Shown one piece after another: positions 44,153 through 53,060 of a DNA stretch of 64,000 bases; position 1 is the first letter of the stretch, and the number at the start of each line of letters is the position of its first letter. The position numbers and the translations under genes were made by a program. Location of the stretch: the NCBI GenBank assembly GCA_045645505.1, contig JAZRIW010000002.1, positions 62,001 through 126,000 on the forward strand. The letters run 5' to 3'. The DNA is from Fumia sp045645505. GTDB taxonomy: Bacteria; Bacillota; Clostridia; Oscillospirales; Ruminococcaceae. The notes below the pieces were generated by a model. The model saw only the letters and a program-made list of their open reading frames with translations. It was not told the DNA's origin and ran no database searches.

Positions 44153-46114
44153 ATGGCGGATAAATTTATTTTGCACAGTAATTATAAGCCGATGGGTGAC
44201 CAGCCTGAAGCTATTGAAAAGCTTGTTGAAGGTCTTAATCGCGGTGACCGTGAACAAACCCTTCTGGGTGTTACGGGTAGTGGTAAAACTTTTACAATGG
44301 CAAATATTATTGCAAATGTGAATCGTCCGACTTTAGTTCTCGCTCACAATAAGACTCTTGCGGCACAACTTTGCAGTGAATTCAGAGAATTCTTTCCTGA
44401 AAATGCGGTTGAGTATTTTGTTTCCTATTACGATTATTATCAGCCTGAAGCTTATATTCCGGGCACAGATACTTATATTGAAAAGGACAGTTCAATAAAT
44501 GATGAGATAGATAAGCTAAGACACTCCGCTACCTGTGCATTGGCAGAACGAAGAGATGTTATAATTGTTTCAAGTGTTTCCTGTATTTATTCACTCGGTA
44601 GTCCTATTGACTACCGCAGTATGGTGATTTCACTTCGTACGGGTATGGAGATTGAAAGAAATCACCTTTTAAGGAAACTTGTTGATATTCAGTATGACAG
44701 AAATGATTTGAATTTTGTAAGAAATAAATTCAGAGTCCGTGGGGATACAGTTGAGATTTTTCCTGCAGGAAGCGGAGAAACTGCTGTCAGAGTAGAGTTT
44801 TTCGGAGATGAAATCGATAGAATATCTGAGATAAATCCATTGACGGGAGAAGTGAAAAATGTAATATCACATATTGCGATTTTTCCTGCTTCTCATTTTA
44901 TTACTCCACCTGAAAAAATGAAAATTGCAATTGAAGAAATTGAAGCTGAAATGTTTGAGAGGATAAAATATTTTCGTGAAAAAGAAATGCTTTTAGAGGC
45001 TCAGAGGATTGAACAACGCACAAAATATGATATTGAAATGCTTGAAGAAATCGGATTTTGCAAAGGGATAGAAAATTATTCAAGAGTACTTTCGGGAAGA
45101 AAACCAGGTAGCACTCCATATACACTTTTAGACCATTTCGGCGATGATTTTTTAATGTTTATAGATGAGTCACATGTTACTGTTCCTCAGGTCAGGGGTA
45201 TGTATTTTGGTGACCATGCAAGGAAGGAAACACTTATAGATTACGGATTCCGTCTGCCATCGGCTTTTGATAACAGACCTTTAAATTTTGATGAGTTTTA
45301 TAATAAGATAAATCAGGTTATTTATGTTTCTGCTACACCTGCACAATTTGAAAAGGAAAACAGCAAAAACATTGCCGAACAGGTTATAAGACCGACGGGA
45401 CTTTTAGATCCTGAGGTTGAGGTTAAGCCTGTTGAAGGGCAGATAGATGATCTTGTTTTGGAGATAAATCAGAGAGTTGAGAAAAAAGAAAGAGTATTGG
45501 TTACAACTCTGACCAAAAAAATGGCAGAGGATTTAACTGATTATCTTGAAAATATGGGTATAAAAGTGCGTTATATGCATCATGATATTGATACTATTGA
45601 ACGTATGGAAATTATAAGAGATTTGCGTCTTGGTGTATTTGATGTTTTAGTCGGTATCAACCTTTTGCGTGAAGGACTTGATATACCTGAAGTGAGTCTG
45701 GTGGCAATTTTAGATGCGGATAAGGAAGGATTTTTAAGAAGTGAAACTTCGCTTATTCAGACGATAGGACGTGCCGCAAGAAATTCAGAGGGTAAAGTAA
45801 TTATGTATGCTGATTCCGTAACCCGTTCGATGGAATCTGCAATCAGAGAAACATTAAGACGTCGGGAAAAACAGACCGCCTATAATAAAGAGCATAATAT
45901 AACGCCAAAAACTATTAAAAAATCTGTTTCTGAAATTCCCCAAATTTCTTCTAAGGATACAACAGATAAAAAGAATAAACGTCTTTCTGATATTGAAAAA
46001 CAACAACTTATAAAATCACTTACTGCTGAAATGAAGCAAGCGGCAAAGCTTCTTGAATTTGAGCAGGCGGCATTTTTGCGAGATAAAATTAACAAGTTAA
46101 AAGAGGAAAAATAA
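44153..46114 (+). CDS. uvrB: Excinuclease ABC subunit UvrB
   Basis: Damage-verifying helicase-like subunit of nucleotide excision repair. Walker A GVTGSGKTFTMANI, the beta-hairpin region YYDYYQPEAYIPGTDTYIEK, DESHVTVPQ, and helicase motifs GINLLREGLDIPEVSLVAIL and QTIGRAARN. A C-terminal UVR domain (AAKLLEFEQAAFLRDKINKL) binds UvrC or UvrA. Length 653, typical. uvrA follows by 2 bp; uvrC is not in this window. Confidence 0.97.
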   Translation: MADKFILHSNYKPMGDQPEAIEKLVEGLNRGDREQTLLGVTGSGKTFTMANIIANVNRPTLVLAHNKTLAAQLCSEFREFFPENAVEYFVSYYDYYQPEAYIPGTDTYIEKDSSINDEIDKLRHSATCALAERRDVIIVSSVSCIYSLGSPIDYRSMVISLRTGMEIERNHLLRKLVDIQYDRNDLNFVRNKFRVRGDTVEIFPAGSGETAVRVEFFGDEIDRISEINPLTGEVKNVISHIAIFPASHFITPPEKMKIAIEEIEAEMFERIKYFREKEMLLEAQRIEQRTKYDIEMLEEIGFCKGIENYSRVLSGRKPGSTPYTLLDHFGDDFLMFIDESHVTVPQVRGMYFGDHARKETLIDYGFRLPSAFDNRPLNFDEFYNKINQVIYVSATPAQFEKENSKNIAEQVIRPTGLLDPEVEVKPVEGQIDDLVLEINQRVEKKERVLVTTLTKKMAEDLTDYLENMGIKVRYMHHDIDTIERMEIIRDLRLGVFDVLVGINLLREGLDIPEVSLVAILDADKEGFLRSETSLIQTIGRAARNSEGKVIMYADSVTRSMESAIRETLRRREKQTAYNKEHNITPKTIKKSVSEIPQISSKDTTDKKNKRLSDIEKQQLIKSLTAEMKQAAKLLEFEQAAFLRDKINKLKEEK

Positions 46115-46116
46115 TT

Positions 46117-48948
46117 ATGTCTAATGATAAGATTATTATCAAAGGTGCAAGAGAGCATAATTTAAAAAATATAGATGTCGAAATTCCAAGGGATAAGTTG
46201 GTTGTACTGACAGGGCTTTCAGGCTCGGGTAAATCATCCCTTGCTTTTGATACTATTTATGCAGACGGACAGCGCAGATATATGGAAAGCGTATCTTCGT
46301 ATGCACGACAGTTTTTAGGACAGATGGAAAAGCCTGATGTCGATTATATTGAGGGGCTTTCGCCTGCAATTTCCATAGATCAGAAAACTACTTCTAAAAA
46401 TCCACGTTCAACTGTTGGTACTGTTACGGAAATTTATGATTATTTAAGACTTTTATATGCAAGAATCGGCATTCCTCATTGTCCTGTATGCGGTAAAGAA
46501 ATAAAGCAGCAGACTATTGACCAGATTGTAGATAAACTTATGTCTTATCCTGAAAAAACTAAAATTCAGATTTTAGCACCGGTTGTGAGAAGCAGGAAGG
46601 GAGAACATCAAAAAGAGTTCGATTCTGCAAGAAAAAGCGGTTTTGTAAGGATACGTGTTGATGGGAATTTATATGATTTATCTGAGGAAATTAAGCTTGA
46701 TAAAAATATAAAGCATAATATCGAAATAATTGTTGACCGTGTGGTTGTAAAGCCTGATGCAAAATCAAGAATAACAGATTCTGTTGAGACTGCACTTCAT
46801 ATGGCAGGTGGACTTGTAATTGCCGATGTAGTTGATAATGAAGAGATTATGTTTTCACAGAATTATGCTTGTCCTGAGCACGGTATTTCGGTTGAGGAAC
46901 TTGTGCCGAGAATGTTTTCGTTTAATAATCCTATTGGTGCTTGTCCTACTTGCACGGGGCTTGGAACTTTTATGAAAGTAGATCCGGATATGATAATTCC
47001 GAATAAAAATCTTTCTATCAGGCAGGGAGCAGTGAAGGCAAGTGGCTGGTATATAGGTGACAGTGGTACTATAGCTCAGATGTATTATGAAGCTTTGGGT
47101 AAAAGTTATGGTTTTTCATTGGATACTCCCATAAAAGATTTAAAAAAAGAACAGCTTAATGTATTACTCTATGGTACTAATGGTAAAAGAATTCGTATGG
47201 TACGTAAGAATGAGTATGGCAGCGGTACGTATGATACGGAATTTGAAGGAATTGTAAATAATCTTGAACGACGTTTCAGAGAGACACAATCAAGCTTTAT
47301 AAGAGAAGAAATTTCTCATTCAATGAGTTCGGTTTTATGCCCTGATTGTCATGGGGAACGTCTTAAAAAAGAATATCTCTGTGTTACTGTCGGTGGGAAA
47401 AATATCAGTGATTTCTGTAAGTTTCCTGTAAATGATGCACTTGATTTTATAGAAGGGTTAAAGCTTTCAGAAAAAGAAAATATGATAGCGGGACAGATTT
47501 TTAAAGAGATTCGTGAAAGACTGGGATTTTTAAAGTCTGTAGGGCTTGAATATTTAACTTTATCCAGAAGTTCAGCAAGTCTTTCGGGTGGTGAAAGTCA
47601 GCGTATCCGCCTTGCTACTCAGATAGGCTCATCACTTATGGGTGTGCTTTATATTTTAGATGAGCCGAGTATCGGACTTCATCAGCGTGATAATGATAAA
47701 TTGCTTGATACTTTAAAAAAACTTCGCGATATAGGAAATACTCTTATTGTTGTTGAACATGATGAGGATACTATGCGTGCGGCAGATTATATTATAGATG
47801 TTGGACCTAAAGCAGGAATTCATGGCGGCGAGATTGTTTGTGCCGGTTCTTTAGAGGATATTATGAATTGTGATAAGTCTTTGACAGGTCAGTATCTTTC
47901 GGGAAAAAGAAAGATAGGTGTTCCCGATAAAAGACGTGCAGGTAATGGCGAAAAGCTTGTAATAAAGGGAGCGTCGGAAAATAATCTTAAGAATATTGAT
48001 GTCGAAATTCCACTTGGTACATTCACTTGTGTTTCGGGGGTTTCAGGTTCAGGAAAATCAAGTCTTATAAATGAAATTCTTTATAAAGCTTTGGCACATA
48101 CTTTGTCGAGTAACAGAATCCGTCCCGGAAAGCATAAGGAAATTTTAGGCATTGATAATTTGGATAAGGTCATTGATATAGATCAGTCTCCTATCGGGCG
48201 AACACCTCGTTCAAATCCTGCAACATACACAGGGGTTTTTACCGATATAAGGGAACTTTTTGCCCAAACACAGGAGGCTAAAATCAAAGGTTACACCAGC
48301 AGCAGATTTTCATTTAATGTTAAGGGTGGACGTTGTGAAGCTTGTCAGGGCGATGGCATTTTAGAAATTGCGATGCATTTTCTGCCTGATATTTATGTCC
48401 CCTGTGAGGTTTGCAAAGGAAAAAGATACAATCGTGAAACTCTTGAAGTTAAGTATAAGGGGAAAAATATTCACGATATTTTAGAGATGACTGTTGAAGA
48501 AGCCTTGCACTTTTTTGATAACATTCCGAAAATTCAAAGAAAGATTGCAACTCTTTATGAGGTAGGACTTGGGTATATTAAATTAGGACAACCTGCTACA
48601 ACCTTGTCAGGCGGTGAAGCACAAAGAGTAAAACTTGCGACGGAACTTTCAAAGAGGAGTACGGGACGTACACTTTATATTTTGGATGAACCCACTACAG
48701 GACTTCATACTTATGATGTTCACAAGCTTATTGAGGTTTTACAGAAGTTGGTTGACACGGGTAATACAGTGGTTGTTATTGAACACAACCTTGATGTTTT
48801 GAAAACTGCGGATTATATTATCGATTTAGGACCTGAAGGCGGAAATAAGGGTGGAACTTTAGTTGCTTGCGGTACACCTGAAGAAATTGCTATGGTTAAA
48901 AATTCATACACCGGTCAATATTTGAAACCCATACTGTCAAAAAAATAA
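46117..48948 (+). CDS. uvrA: Excinuclease ABC subunit UvrA
   Basis: DNA-damage sensor with two ABC ATPase modules. First Walker A GLSGSGKSSLAFDTIY, second GVSGSGKSSLINEILY; two signatures (SLSGGESQRIRLATQIG and TLSGGEAQRVKLATELS). Zinc-binding Cys pairs: CPVCG, CPTC, CPDCHGERL, CEACQGDG and CEVCKGKRY. Length 943, typical. Start ATG 2 bp after the uvrB stop. Confidence 0.97.
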   Translation: MSNDKIIIKGAREHNLKNIDVEIPRDKLVVLTGLSGSGKSSLAFDTIYADGQRRYMESVSSYARQFLGQMEKPDVDYIEGLSPAISIDQKTTSKNPRSTVGTVTEIYDYLRLLYARIGIPHCPVCGKEIKQQTIDQIVDKLMSYPEKTKIQILAPVVRSRKGEHQKEFDSARKSGFVRIRVDGNLYDLSEEIKLDKNIKHNIEIIVDRVVVKPDAKSRITDSVETALHMAGGLVIADVVDNEEIMFSQNYACPEHGISVEELVPRMFSFNNPIGACPTCTGLGTFMKVDPDMIIPNKNLSIRQGAVKASGWYIGDSGTIAQMYYEALGKSYGFSLDTPIKDLKKEQLNVLLYGTNGKRIRMVRKNEYGSGTYDTEFEGIVNNLERRFRETQSSFIREEISHSMSSVLCPDCHGERLKKEYLCVTVGGKNISDFCKFPVNDALDFIEGLKLSEKENMIAGQIFKEIRERLGFLKSVGLEYLTLSRSSASLSGGESQRIRLATQIGSSLMGVLYILDEPSIGLHQRDNDKLLDTLKKLRDIGNTLIVVEHDEDTMRAADYIIDVGPKAGIHGGEIVCAGSLEDIMNCDKSLTGQYLSGKRKIGVPDKRRAGNGEKLVIKGASENNLKNIDVEIPLGTFTCVSGVSGSGKSSLINEILYKALAHTLSSNRIRPGKHKEILGIDNLDKVIDIDQSPIGRTPRSNPATYTGVFTDIRELFAQTQEAKIKGYTSSRFSFNVKGGRCEACQGDGILEIAMHFLPDIYVPCEVCKGKRYNRETLEVKYKGKNIHDILEMTVEEALHFFDNIPKIQRKIATLYEVGLGYIKLGQPATTLSGGEAQRVKLATELSKRSTGRTLYILDEPTTGLHTYDVHKLIEVLQKLVDTGNTVVVIEHNLDVLKTADYIIDLGPEGGNKGGTLVACGTPEEIAMVKNSYTGQYLKPILSKK

Positions 48949-48956
48949 AAAAAGGG

Positions 48957-48985
48957 TTTTCAATCAGATGTTTTTTTGATATACT
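48957..48985 (+). promoter_or_regulatory. Putative promoter of the Lrp-aminotransferase operon
   Basis: TTTTCA (48957-48962), 17-bp spacer, TATACT (48980-48985). The predicted start near 48992 coincides with the first base of the long leader stem. A second TATAAT (48991-48996) has no partner -35. Confidence 0.45.
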
Positions 48986-48991
48986 GAATTT

Positions 48992-49098
48992 ATAATGACT
49001 ACCGAATGTCGAAATAGTGAAATTTTTTACTGTTTCGACTTAACATCAAAGATTTTAAAAAATTCTTTAGAAATTTGACGACATTCGATTATCATTAT
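48992..49098 (+). ncRNA. Folded leader RNA before the Lrp-family gene
   Basis: ATAATGA (48992-48998) pairs with TCATTAT (49092-49098); after a symmetric 4x4 internal loop, CGAATGTCG (49003-49011) pairs with CGACATTCG (49079-49087). An alternative inner hairpin, GTCGAAATAGT (49008-49018) with ACTGTTTCGAC (49029-49039), shares GTCG with the outer stem, so the two folds compete. It is followed directly by the AAAGGAAAGGA ribosome site. It could equally be DNA operator symmetry for the regulator. Confidence 0.5.
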
Positions 49099-49120
49099 AA
49101 TAAAGGAAAGGACGATTGTT

Positions 49121-49603
49121 ATGTTGGATAAATTATTGAAAATTTTAGATGAAAATGCCAGAATTTCAACTGATAAAATTGCAGTTATGCTTGATACATC
49201 AGAAGAAAGTGTTGAGGCCGCTATCGCGGAATATGAGAAAAAGGGCGTCATTCGTGGATACAAACCGCTTCTTGATTACAATAAAATTGATGTTCAATAT
49301 GTTGAAGCTATTATTGAATTAAAGGTAACACCTAAACGTGATTTCGGATTTGAGGAAATTGCTGAAAAAATCAGCAGTTACCCTGAGGTTGACAGTGTTT
49401 ATCTTATGAGCGGAGGATATGATTTACATGTTAAAGTAGTGGGTAAAACTTTTAAGGATATTGCACTTTTCGTTGCACAGCGTCTGGCTGTGCTGGAAGG
49501 TGTGGTTTCTACTGCTACACATTTTATGCTTTCAAAATATAAAGAACGCAGAATTCTTATGAATGACGATGGTATTGATGACAGGAGGAATGTTTCACTG
49601 TGA
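49121..49603 (+). CDS. Lrp/AsnC family transcriptional regulator
   Basis: A 160-residue regulator with an N-terminal helix-turn-helix (LLKILDENARISTDKIAVML) and an RAM/AsnC ligand-binding domain (VEAIIELKVTPKR, EVDSVYLMSGGYDLHVKVVG). Lrp-family proteins sense amino acids. It overlaps the next gene, an aminotransferase, by 4 bp (GTGA), which fits control of amino-acid metabolism and probably of its own operon. Confidence 0.9.
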   Translation: MLDKLLKILDENARISTDKIAVMLDTSEESVEAAIAEYEKKGVIRGYKPLLDYNKIDVQYVEAIIELKVTPKRDFGFEEIAEKISSYPEVDSVYLMSGGYDLHVKVVGKTFKDIALFVAQRLAVLEGVVSTATHFMLSKYKERRILMNDDGIDDRRNVSL

Positions 49604-50787
49604 TTAATATAGAAAACCTCATTTCCAAACGCACCTCTTCGTTGAAACCGTCGGGAATTCGTCGTTTCTTTGATATTGCAAATGAAATGGAAGGCGTTAT
49701 TTCTTTAGGAGTTGGTGAGCCTGATTTTAAGACTCCGTATTCTGTTCGTCGTGCGGGAATTGAGAATTTGCAGATGGGTAAAACTTCATATACTGCTAAT
49801 TCAGGGCTTATAGAACTTCGTCAGGCAATAAGCAGATATATGCTTAGAAAATTTGAACTTGAGTATGATCCTCAAAAGGAAATGATTGTTACTGTTGGTG
49901 GTTCTGAGGCTATTGACCTTTGTATTCGTGCGTTGATTGATCCGGGGGACGAAGTGCTTATACCGGAACCCTGCTTTGTTGCTTATTCTCCCATTGTGAC
50001 TTTAACAAGTGGCGTTCCTGTGCCTATAAAAACGGTAGCTGAGGATAAATTCAGACTTACTGCAAAACAGTTGGAGGCAGCAATTACTCCTAAAACTAAA
50101 GTTTTGGTGCTTCCTTTTCCTAATAATCCTACGGGAGCAGTTATGCGACGTGAACATCTTGAAGAAATTGCCGAAGTTTTGAAAAAACATAACATAGTTA
50201 TACTTTCTGATGAAATTTATGCAGAACTTACATATAATGGCAGCCATATTTCTATTGCTTCAATCGAAGGTATGAAAGAACGCACCATTATTGTCAATGG
50301 ATTCTCAAAAACCTTTGCTATGACAGGATGGCGTCTTGGGTTTGCAACAGGTCCCGAAACTATAATAAAGCAGATGACCAAAATCCATCAGTATGCTATT
50401 ATGAGTGCACCGACAACTGCACAGTACGCGGCTATTGAGGCACTTGATAACTGTGAAGAAAATATTTGTAAAATGCGTGAAGAATATAATATTCGACGCA
50501 GATTTGTGGTTGATGCTTTCAATAAAACAGGACTTGACACATTTGAACCTGAGGGGGCATTTTATGTTTTCCCCTGTATAAAAAGTACGGGTATGTCCTC
50601 TGAGGAATTTTGTGAGAAGCTTCTTTACAGCAAAAAGGTGGCAGTTGTTCCAGGAAATGCTTTCGGCGAAAGTGGAGAAGGTTTTATAAGAGTTTCTTAT
50701 TCATATTCACTTAACCACTTGAATGAAGCGGCAAAACGTATAGCAGAATTTGTAGAAGAAATTAAAAAAGGATTGCATAAAAATTGA
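49600..50787 (+). CDS. Class I/II PLP-dependent aminotransferase
   Basis: Fold type I aminotransferase near the aspartate/aromatic group. GVGEPDFKTP at the N-terminus, NNPTGAVM, DEIYAELTY, the PLP Lys in NGFSKTFAMTGWRLGFATG (about residue 236) and the carboxylate-binding Arg in GFIRVSYSYS. The length of 395 fits. Start GTG at 49600 after AGGAGG within the end of the regulator gene. The amino-acid substrate is not identifiable. Confidence 0.92.
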   Translation: MINIENLISKRTSSLKPSGIRRFFDIANEMEGVISLGVGEPDFKTPYSVRRAGIENLQMGKTSYTANSGLIELRQAISRYMLRKFELEYDPQKEMIVTVGGSEAIDLCIRALIDPGDEVLIPEPCFVAYSPIVTLTSGVPVPIKTVAEDKFRLTAKQLEAAITPKTKVLVLPFPNNPTGAVMRREHLEEIAEVLKKHNIVILSDEIYAELTYNGSHISIASIEGMKERTIIVNGFSKTFAMTGWRLGFATGPETIIKQMTKIHQYAIMSAPTTAQYAAIEALDNCEENICKMREEYNIRRRFVVDAFNKTGLDTFEPEGAFYVFPCIKSTGMSSEEFCEKLLYSKKVAVVPGNAFGESGEGFIRVSYSYSLNHLNEAAKRIAEFVEEIKKGLHKN

Positions 50788-50806
50788 TTTAAAGGAAGGT
50801 TTTTTA

Positions 50807-51682
50807 ATGAATAAAATTGTCCTGGAAGCAGCGGCAAAATTAAATCTTTCACTTGATATAACGGGTATAAGACAGGATGGCTATCATCTGCTTGATTCTG
50901 TTATGCAGAGTATAAGTCTTTATGACAGAGTAGCACTTGTCAAAAAGGATTTTGGGATAACGCTTGATGTTGATAATCCTAAAATTCCTAAGGATTCTAA
51001 AAATACTGCTTATAAAGCGGCTGAAGCTTTTTTTGAAGATACCGGAATTTCGGGCGGGGTTGATATTTTTATAGAAAAGTCCATTCCCTCTGAGACCGGT
51101 ATGGGCGGAGGAAGTGCAGATGCAGCTGCTGTAATTTTAGGACTTAATGAATTGTATGAGACTAAGCTTTCTGTCGAAAAATTAAAGGAAATTGGTCTTA
51201 AGGTTGGCGCTGATGTCCCGTTTTGTATAGTAGGGGGTACTGCACGTGTGAGAGGAATAGGCGAAGTTGTAGAACCATTACCATCGCTAATTTCTCCGCG
51301 ATTTGTTGTGGCTATGCCAAAGGATAAAGGAATAAGTACCAAAGAAGCTTACAAGCGATATGATAAAACAGGCGTTTTAAAAAGGCCTGATACCGAAAAG
51401 CTTTTAAAAGAACTTAAAGATGATAAAATTCCTGTATTTTCAGAGTATATGTATAATGTTTTGGAAGAGATAGCCTCTTTAAATGAAATTAAGGAAATCA
51501 AGGAGGAACTTCTTAATTACGGTGCTGTCAATGCTATGATGACTGGCAGTGGTGCCGCAGTTTTCGGGATTTTCGAATCTTTGATTCTCGCAATGGCAAC
51601 AAGAGGCAGAATTGCAAGAAAGTATAACGCTTATTTGACAGAAGCTGTGCCTTTTGGTGTAAGAGTGATTTTTAAACAGTGA
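50807..51682 (+). CDS. ispE: 4-diphosphocytidyl-2-C-methyl-D-erythritol kinase IspE
   Basis: GHMP kinase of the MEP isoprenoid pathway. N-terminal AAAKLNLSLDITGIRQDGYH contains the substrate Lys/Asn; the ATP loop is PSETGMGGGSADAAAVI; a third motif MMTGSGAAVFGIF is near the C-terminus. Length 291, typical. AAGGAAGG before the ATG. A terminator hairpin follows directly and overlaps the start of spoIIR. Confidence 0.95.
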   Translation: MNKIVLEAAAKLNLSLDITGIRQDGYHLLDSVMQSISLYDRVALVKKDFGITLDVDNPKIPKDSKNTAYKAAEAFFEDTGISGGVDIFIEKSIPSETGMGGGSADAAAVILGLNELYETKLSVEKLKEIGLKVGADVPFCIVGGTARVRGIGEVVEPLPSLISPRFVVAMPKDKGISTKEAYKRYDKTGVLKRPDTEKLLKELKDDKIPVFSEYMYNVLEEIASLNEIKEIKEELLNYGAVNAMMTGSGAAVFGIFESLILAMATRGRIARKYNAYLTEAVPFGVRVIFKQ

Positions 51683-51693
51683 ATATATTTTTT

Positions 51694-51732
51694 AAAACCG
51701 ACCAAACTTTTTTAAGAAAGGTCGGTTTTTTT
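51694..51732 (+). terminator. Terminator after ispE that overlaps the spoIIR start region
   Basis: AAAACCGACC (51694-51703) pairs with GGTCGGTTTT (51720-51729), followed by T residues up to the spoIIR ATG at 51733. The only possible ribosome site, AAAGG (51717-51721), lies in the loop and 3' arm. Confidence 0.75.
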
Positions 51733-52356
51733 ATGGAGTATTATAAAAGAATTTCAAAAACATTGTTTTTTATTTTATTTTTTACTGTTATGATTTTCAT
51801 TGACAGTTTTTCTCAGTTTTCAATTAAATGTAAAAATATCAGGGAAAATGTTTTAAGACTTCATATTATTGCAAATTCCGATTCTTTAAAGGATCAGGAA
51901 ATAAAGCTTAAAGTCAGGGATAGAGTCTTAAAGGAAGCGGATGGAATTTTTTATCTTGATGACGGTATTTTATCGGCTAAAGACAGAGTAAATGAAAAAC
52001 TTTCTTATATAGAAGAAATTGCCAATAATGAGCTTCAGAGCCAGGGCGTTACAGAAAAGGCTACTGCAGAGATAGTCAATATGTTTTTTGATACCCGTGC
52101 CTATGAAAATTTTACTATGCCTGCGGGATATTATGATGCAGTGAGAATTATAATAGGTGATGCGAAGGGAAAAAACTGGTGGTGTGTTTTGTATCCTAAT
52201 CTTTGTATTCCGTCTGCTTCAAAGGATATGGAGGCATCTCTTAAAACAGTTTTTACTGATGAAGAATTAAAAATTATCGAATCTGAGCCAAAATATGAAA
52301 TAAGGTTTTTTATGGTGGAACTGTATGAAAAAATAAAATCGTCTTTTGATAATTGA
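51733..52356 (+). CDS. spoIIR: Stage II sporulation protein R
   Basis: SpoIIR is the secreted signal made in the forespore that activates processing of pro-sigma-E in the mother cell. The 207 residues begin with a signal-type hydrophobic segment (LFFILFFTVMIFIDSF), then the family motif NVLRLHIIANSDSLKDQEIKLKVRD, and end with KYEIRFFMVELYEKIKS. The ATG at 51733 gives a normal signal peptide; a GTG at 51679 overlapping the ispE stop has no ribosome site. Confidence 0.92.
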   Translation: MEYYKRISKTLFFILFFTVMIFIDSFSQFSIKCKNIRENVLRLHIIANSDSLKDQEIKLKVRDRVLKEADGIFYLDDGILSAKDRVNEKLSYIEEIANNELQSQGVTEKATAEIVNMFFDTRAYENFTMPAGYYDAVRIIIGDAKGKNWWCVLYPNLCIPSASKDMEASLKTVFTDEELKIIESEPKYEIRFFMVELYEKIKSSFDN

Positions 52357-52446
52357 ATAATGGATAATTTTGTGATAAAATTATTATATATAAAACAAAA
52401 CCGGAGGATTTCCGGGCAAGATATTTGCTTCGGAAAAATATATGAT

Positions 52447-53046
52447 ATGTCTATTTTTTCTCGTAAATCGTCGGGTGGAATCAAGTATCTGATAGTAGGG
52501 CTTGGAAATCCTGACAAAAAATATCGCAATACAAGGCATAATACAGGATTTATCGCTGTAGATTTTATTGCCGGTGAATTGCAAACTGAAATTAACCGTA
52601 AAAAATTTGATTCACTTACCGCTGAAGCTACTGTTTCAGGGGAAAAAGTTTTGCTTATGAAACCTCAGACTTATATGAATTTATCGGGGACAGCAGTTTT
52701 AAAAGCAGCTAATTTTTATAAAATCCCACCTGAAAATATTATTATAATTTTTGATGATATTTCTTTGGATGTGGGAAAATTAAGAATTCGCAGAAAAGGT
52801 TCACATGGCGGTCATAATGGTATCCGCAGTATAGTGGATTATCTGTCTTCTGAAAATTTCCCGAGAATAAAAATCGGAATAGGTGAAAGACCTAATCCAA
52901 ACTATGATTTGGCGGATTGGGTGCTTTCTGTCTTTAAAGAGGATGAGCTTAATAAAATAAAAGAAGTTTCAAAAAATTGTATTGATATTGTAAAACTTAT
53001 GATAGAAGGAAAAATTGATAAGGCAATGAGTAAATATAATTCCTAA
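52447..53046 (+). CDS. pth: Peptidyl-tRNA hydrolase
   Basis: Recycles tRNA from dropped-off peptidyl-tRNA. KYLIVGLGNPDKKYRNTRHN carries the catalytic His region, then PQTYMNLSG, IIFDDISLDVGKLRIR, and GSHGGHNGIRSI. About 199 residues from ATG 52447; the ribosome site there is weak (GGAAAA). A good GGAGG at 52402-52406 has no ATG/GTG/TTG behind it in this frame, so the start remains open; the frame reaches back to 52360. Confidence 0.9.
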   Translation: MSIFSRKSSGGIKYLIVGLGNPDKKYRNTRHNTGFIAVDFIAGELQTEINRKKFDSLTAEATVSGEKVLLMKPQTYMNLSGTAVLKAANFYKIPPENIIIIFDDISLDVGKLRIRRKGSHGGHNGIRSIVDYLSSENFPRIKIGIGERPNPNYDLADWVLSVFKEDELNKIKEVSKNCIDIVKLMIEGKIDKAMSKYNS

Positions 53047-53060
53047 GGATGGTATTTTAA

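Noticed and set aside
51679..51681. GTG at 51679 as the spoIIR start
   Set aside because: No ribosome site, and it would put the ispE terminator inside the coding region and lengthen the signal peptide.
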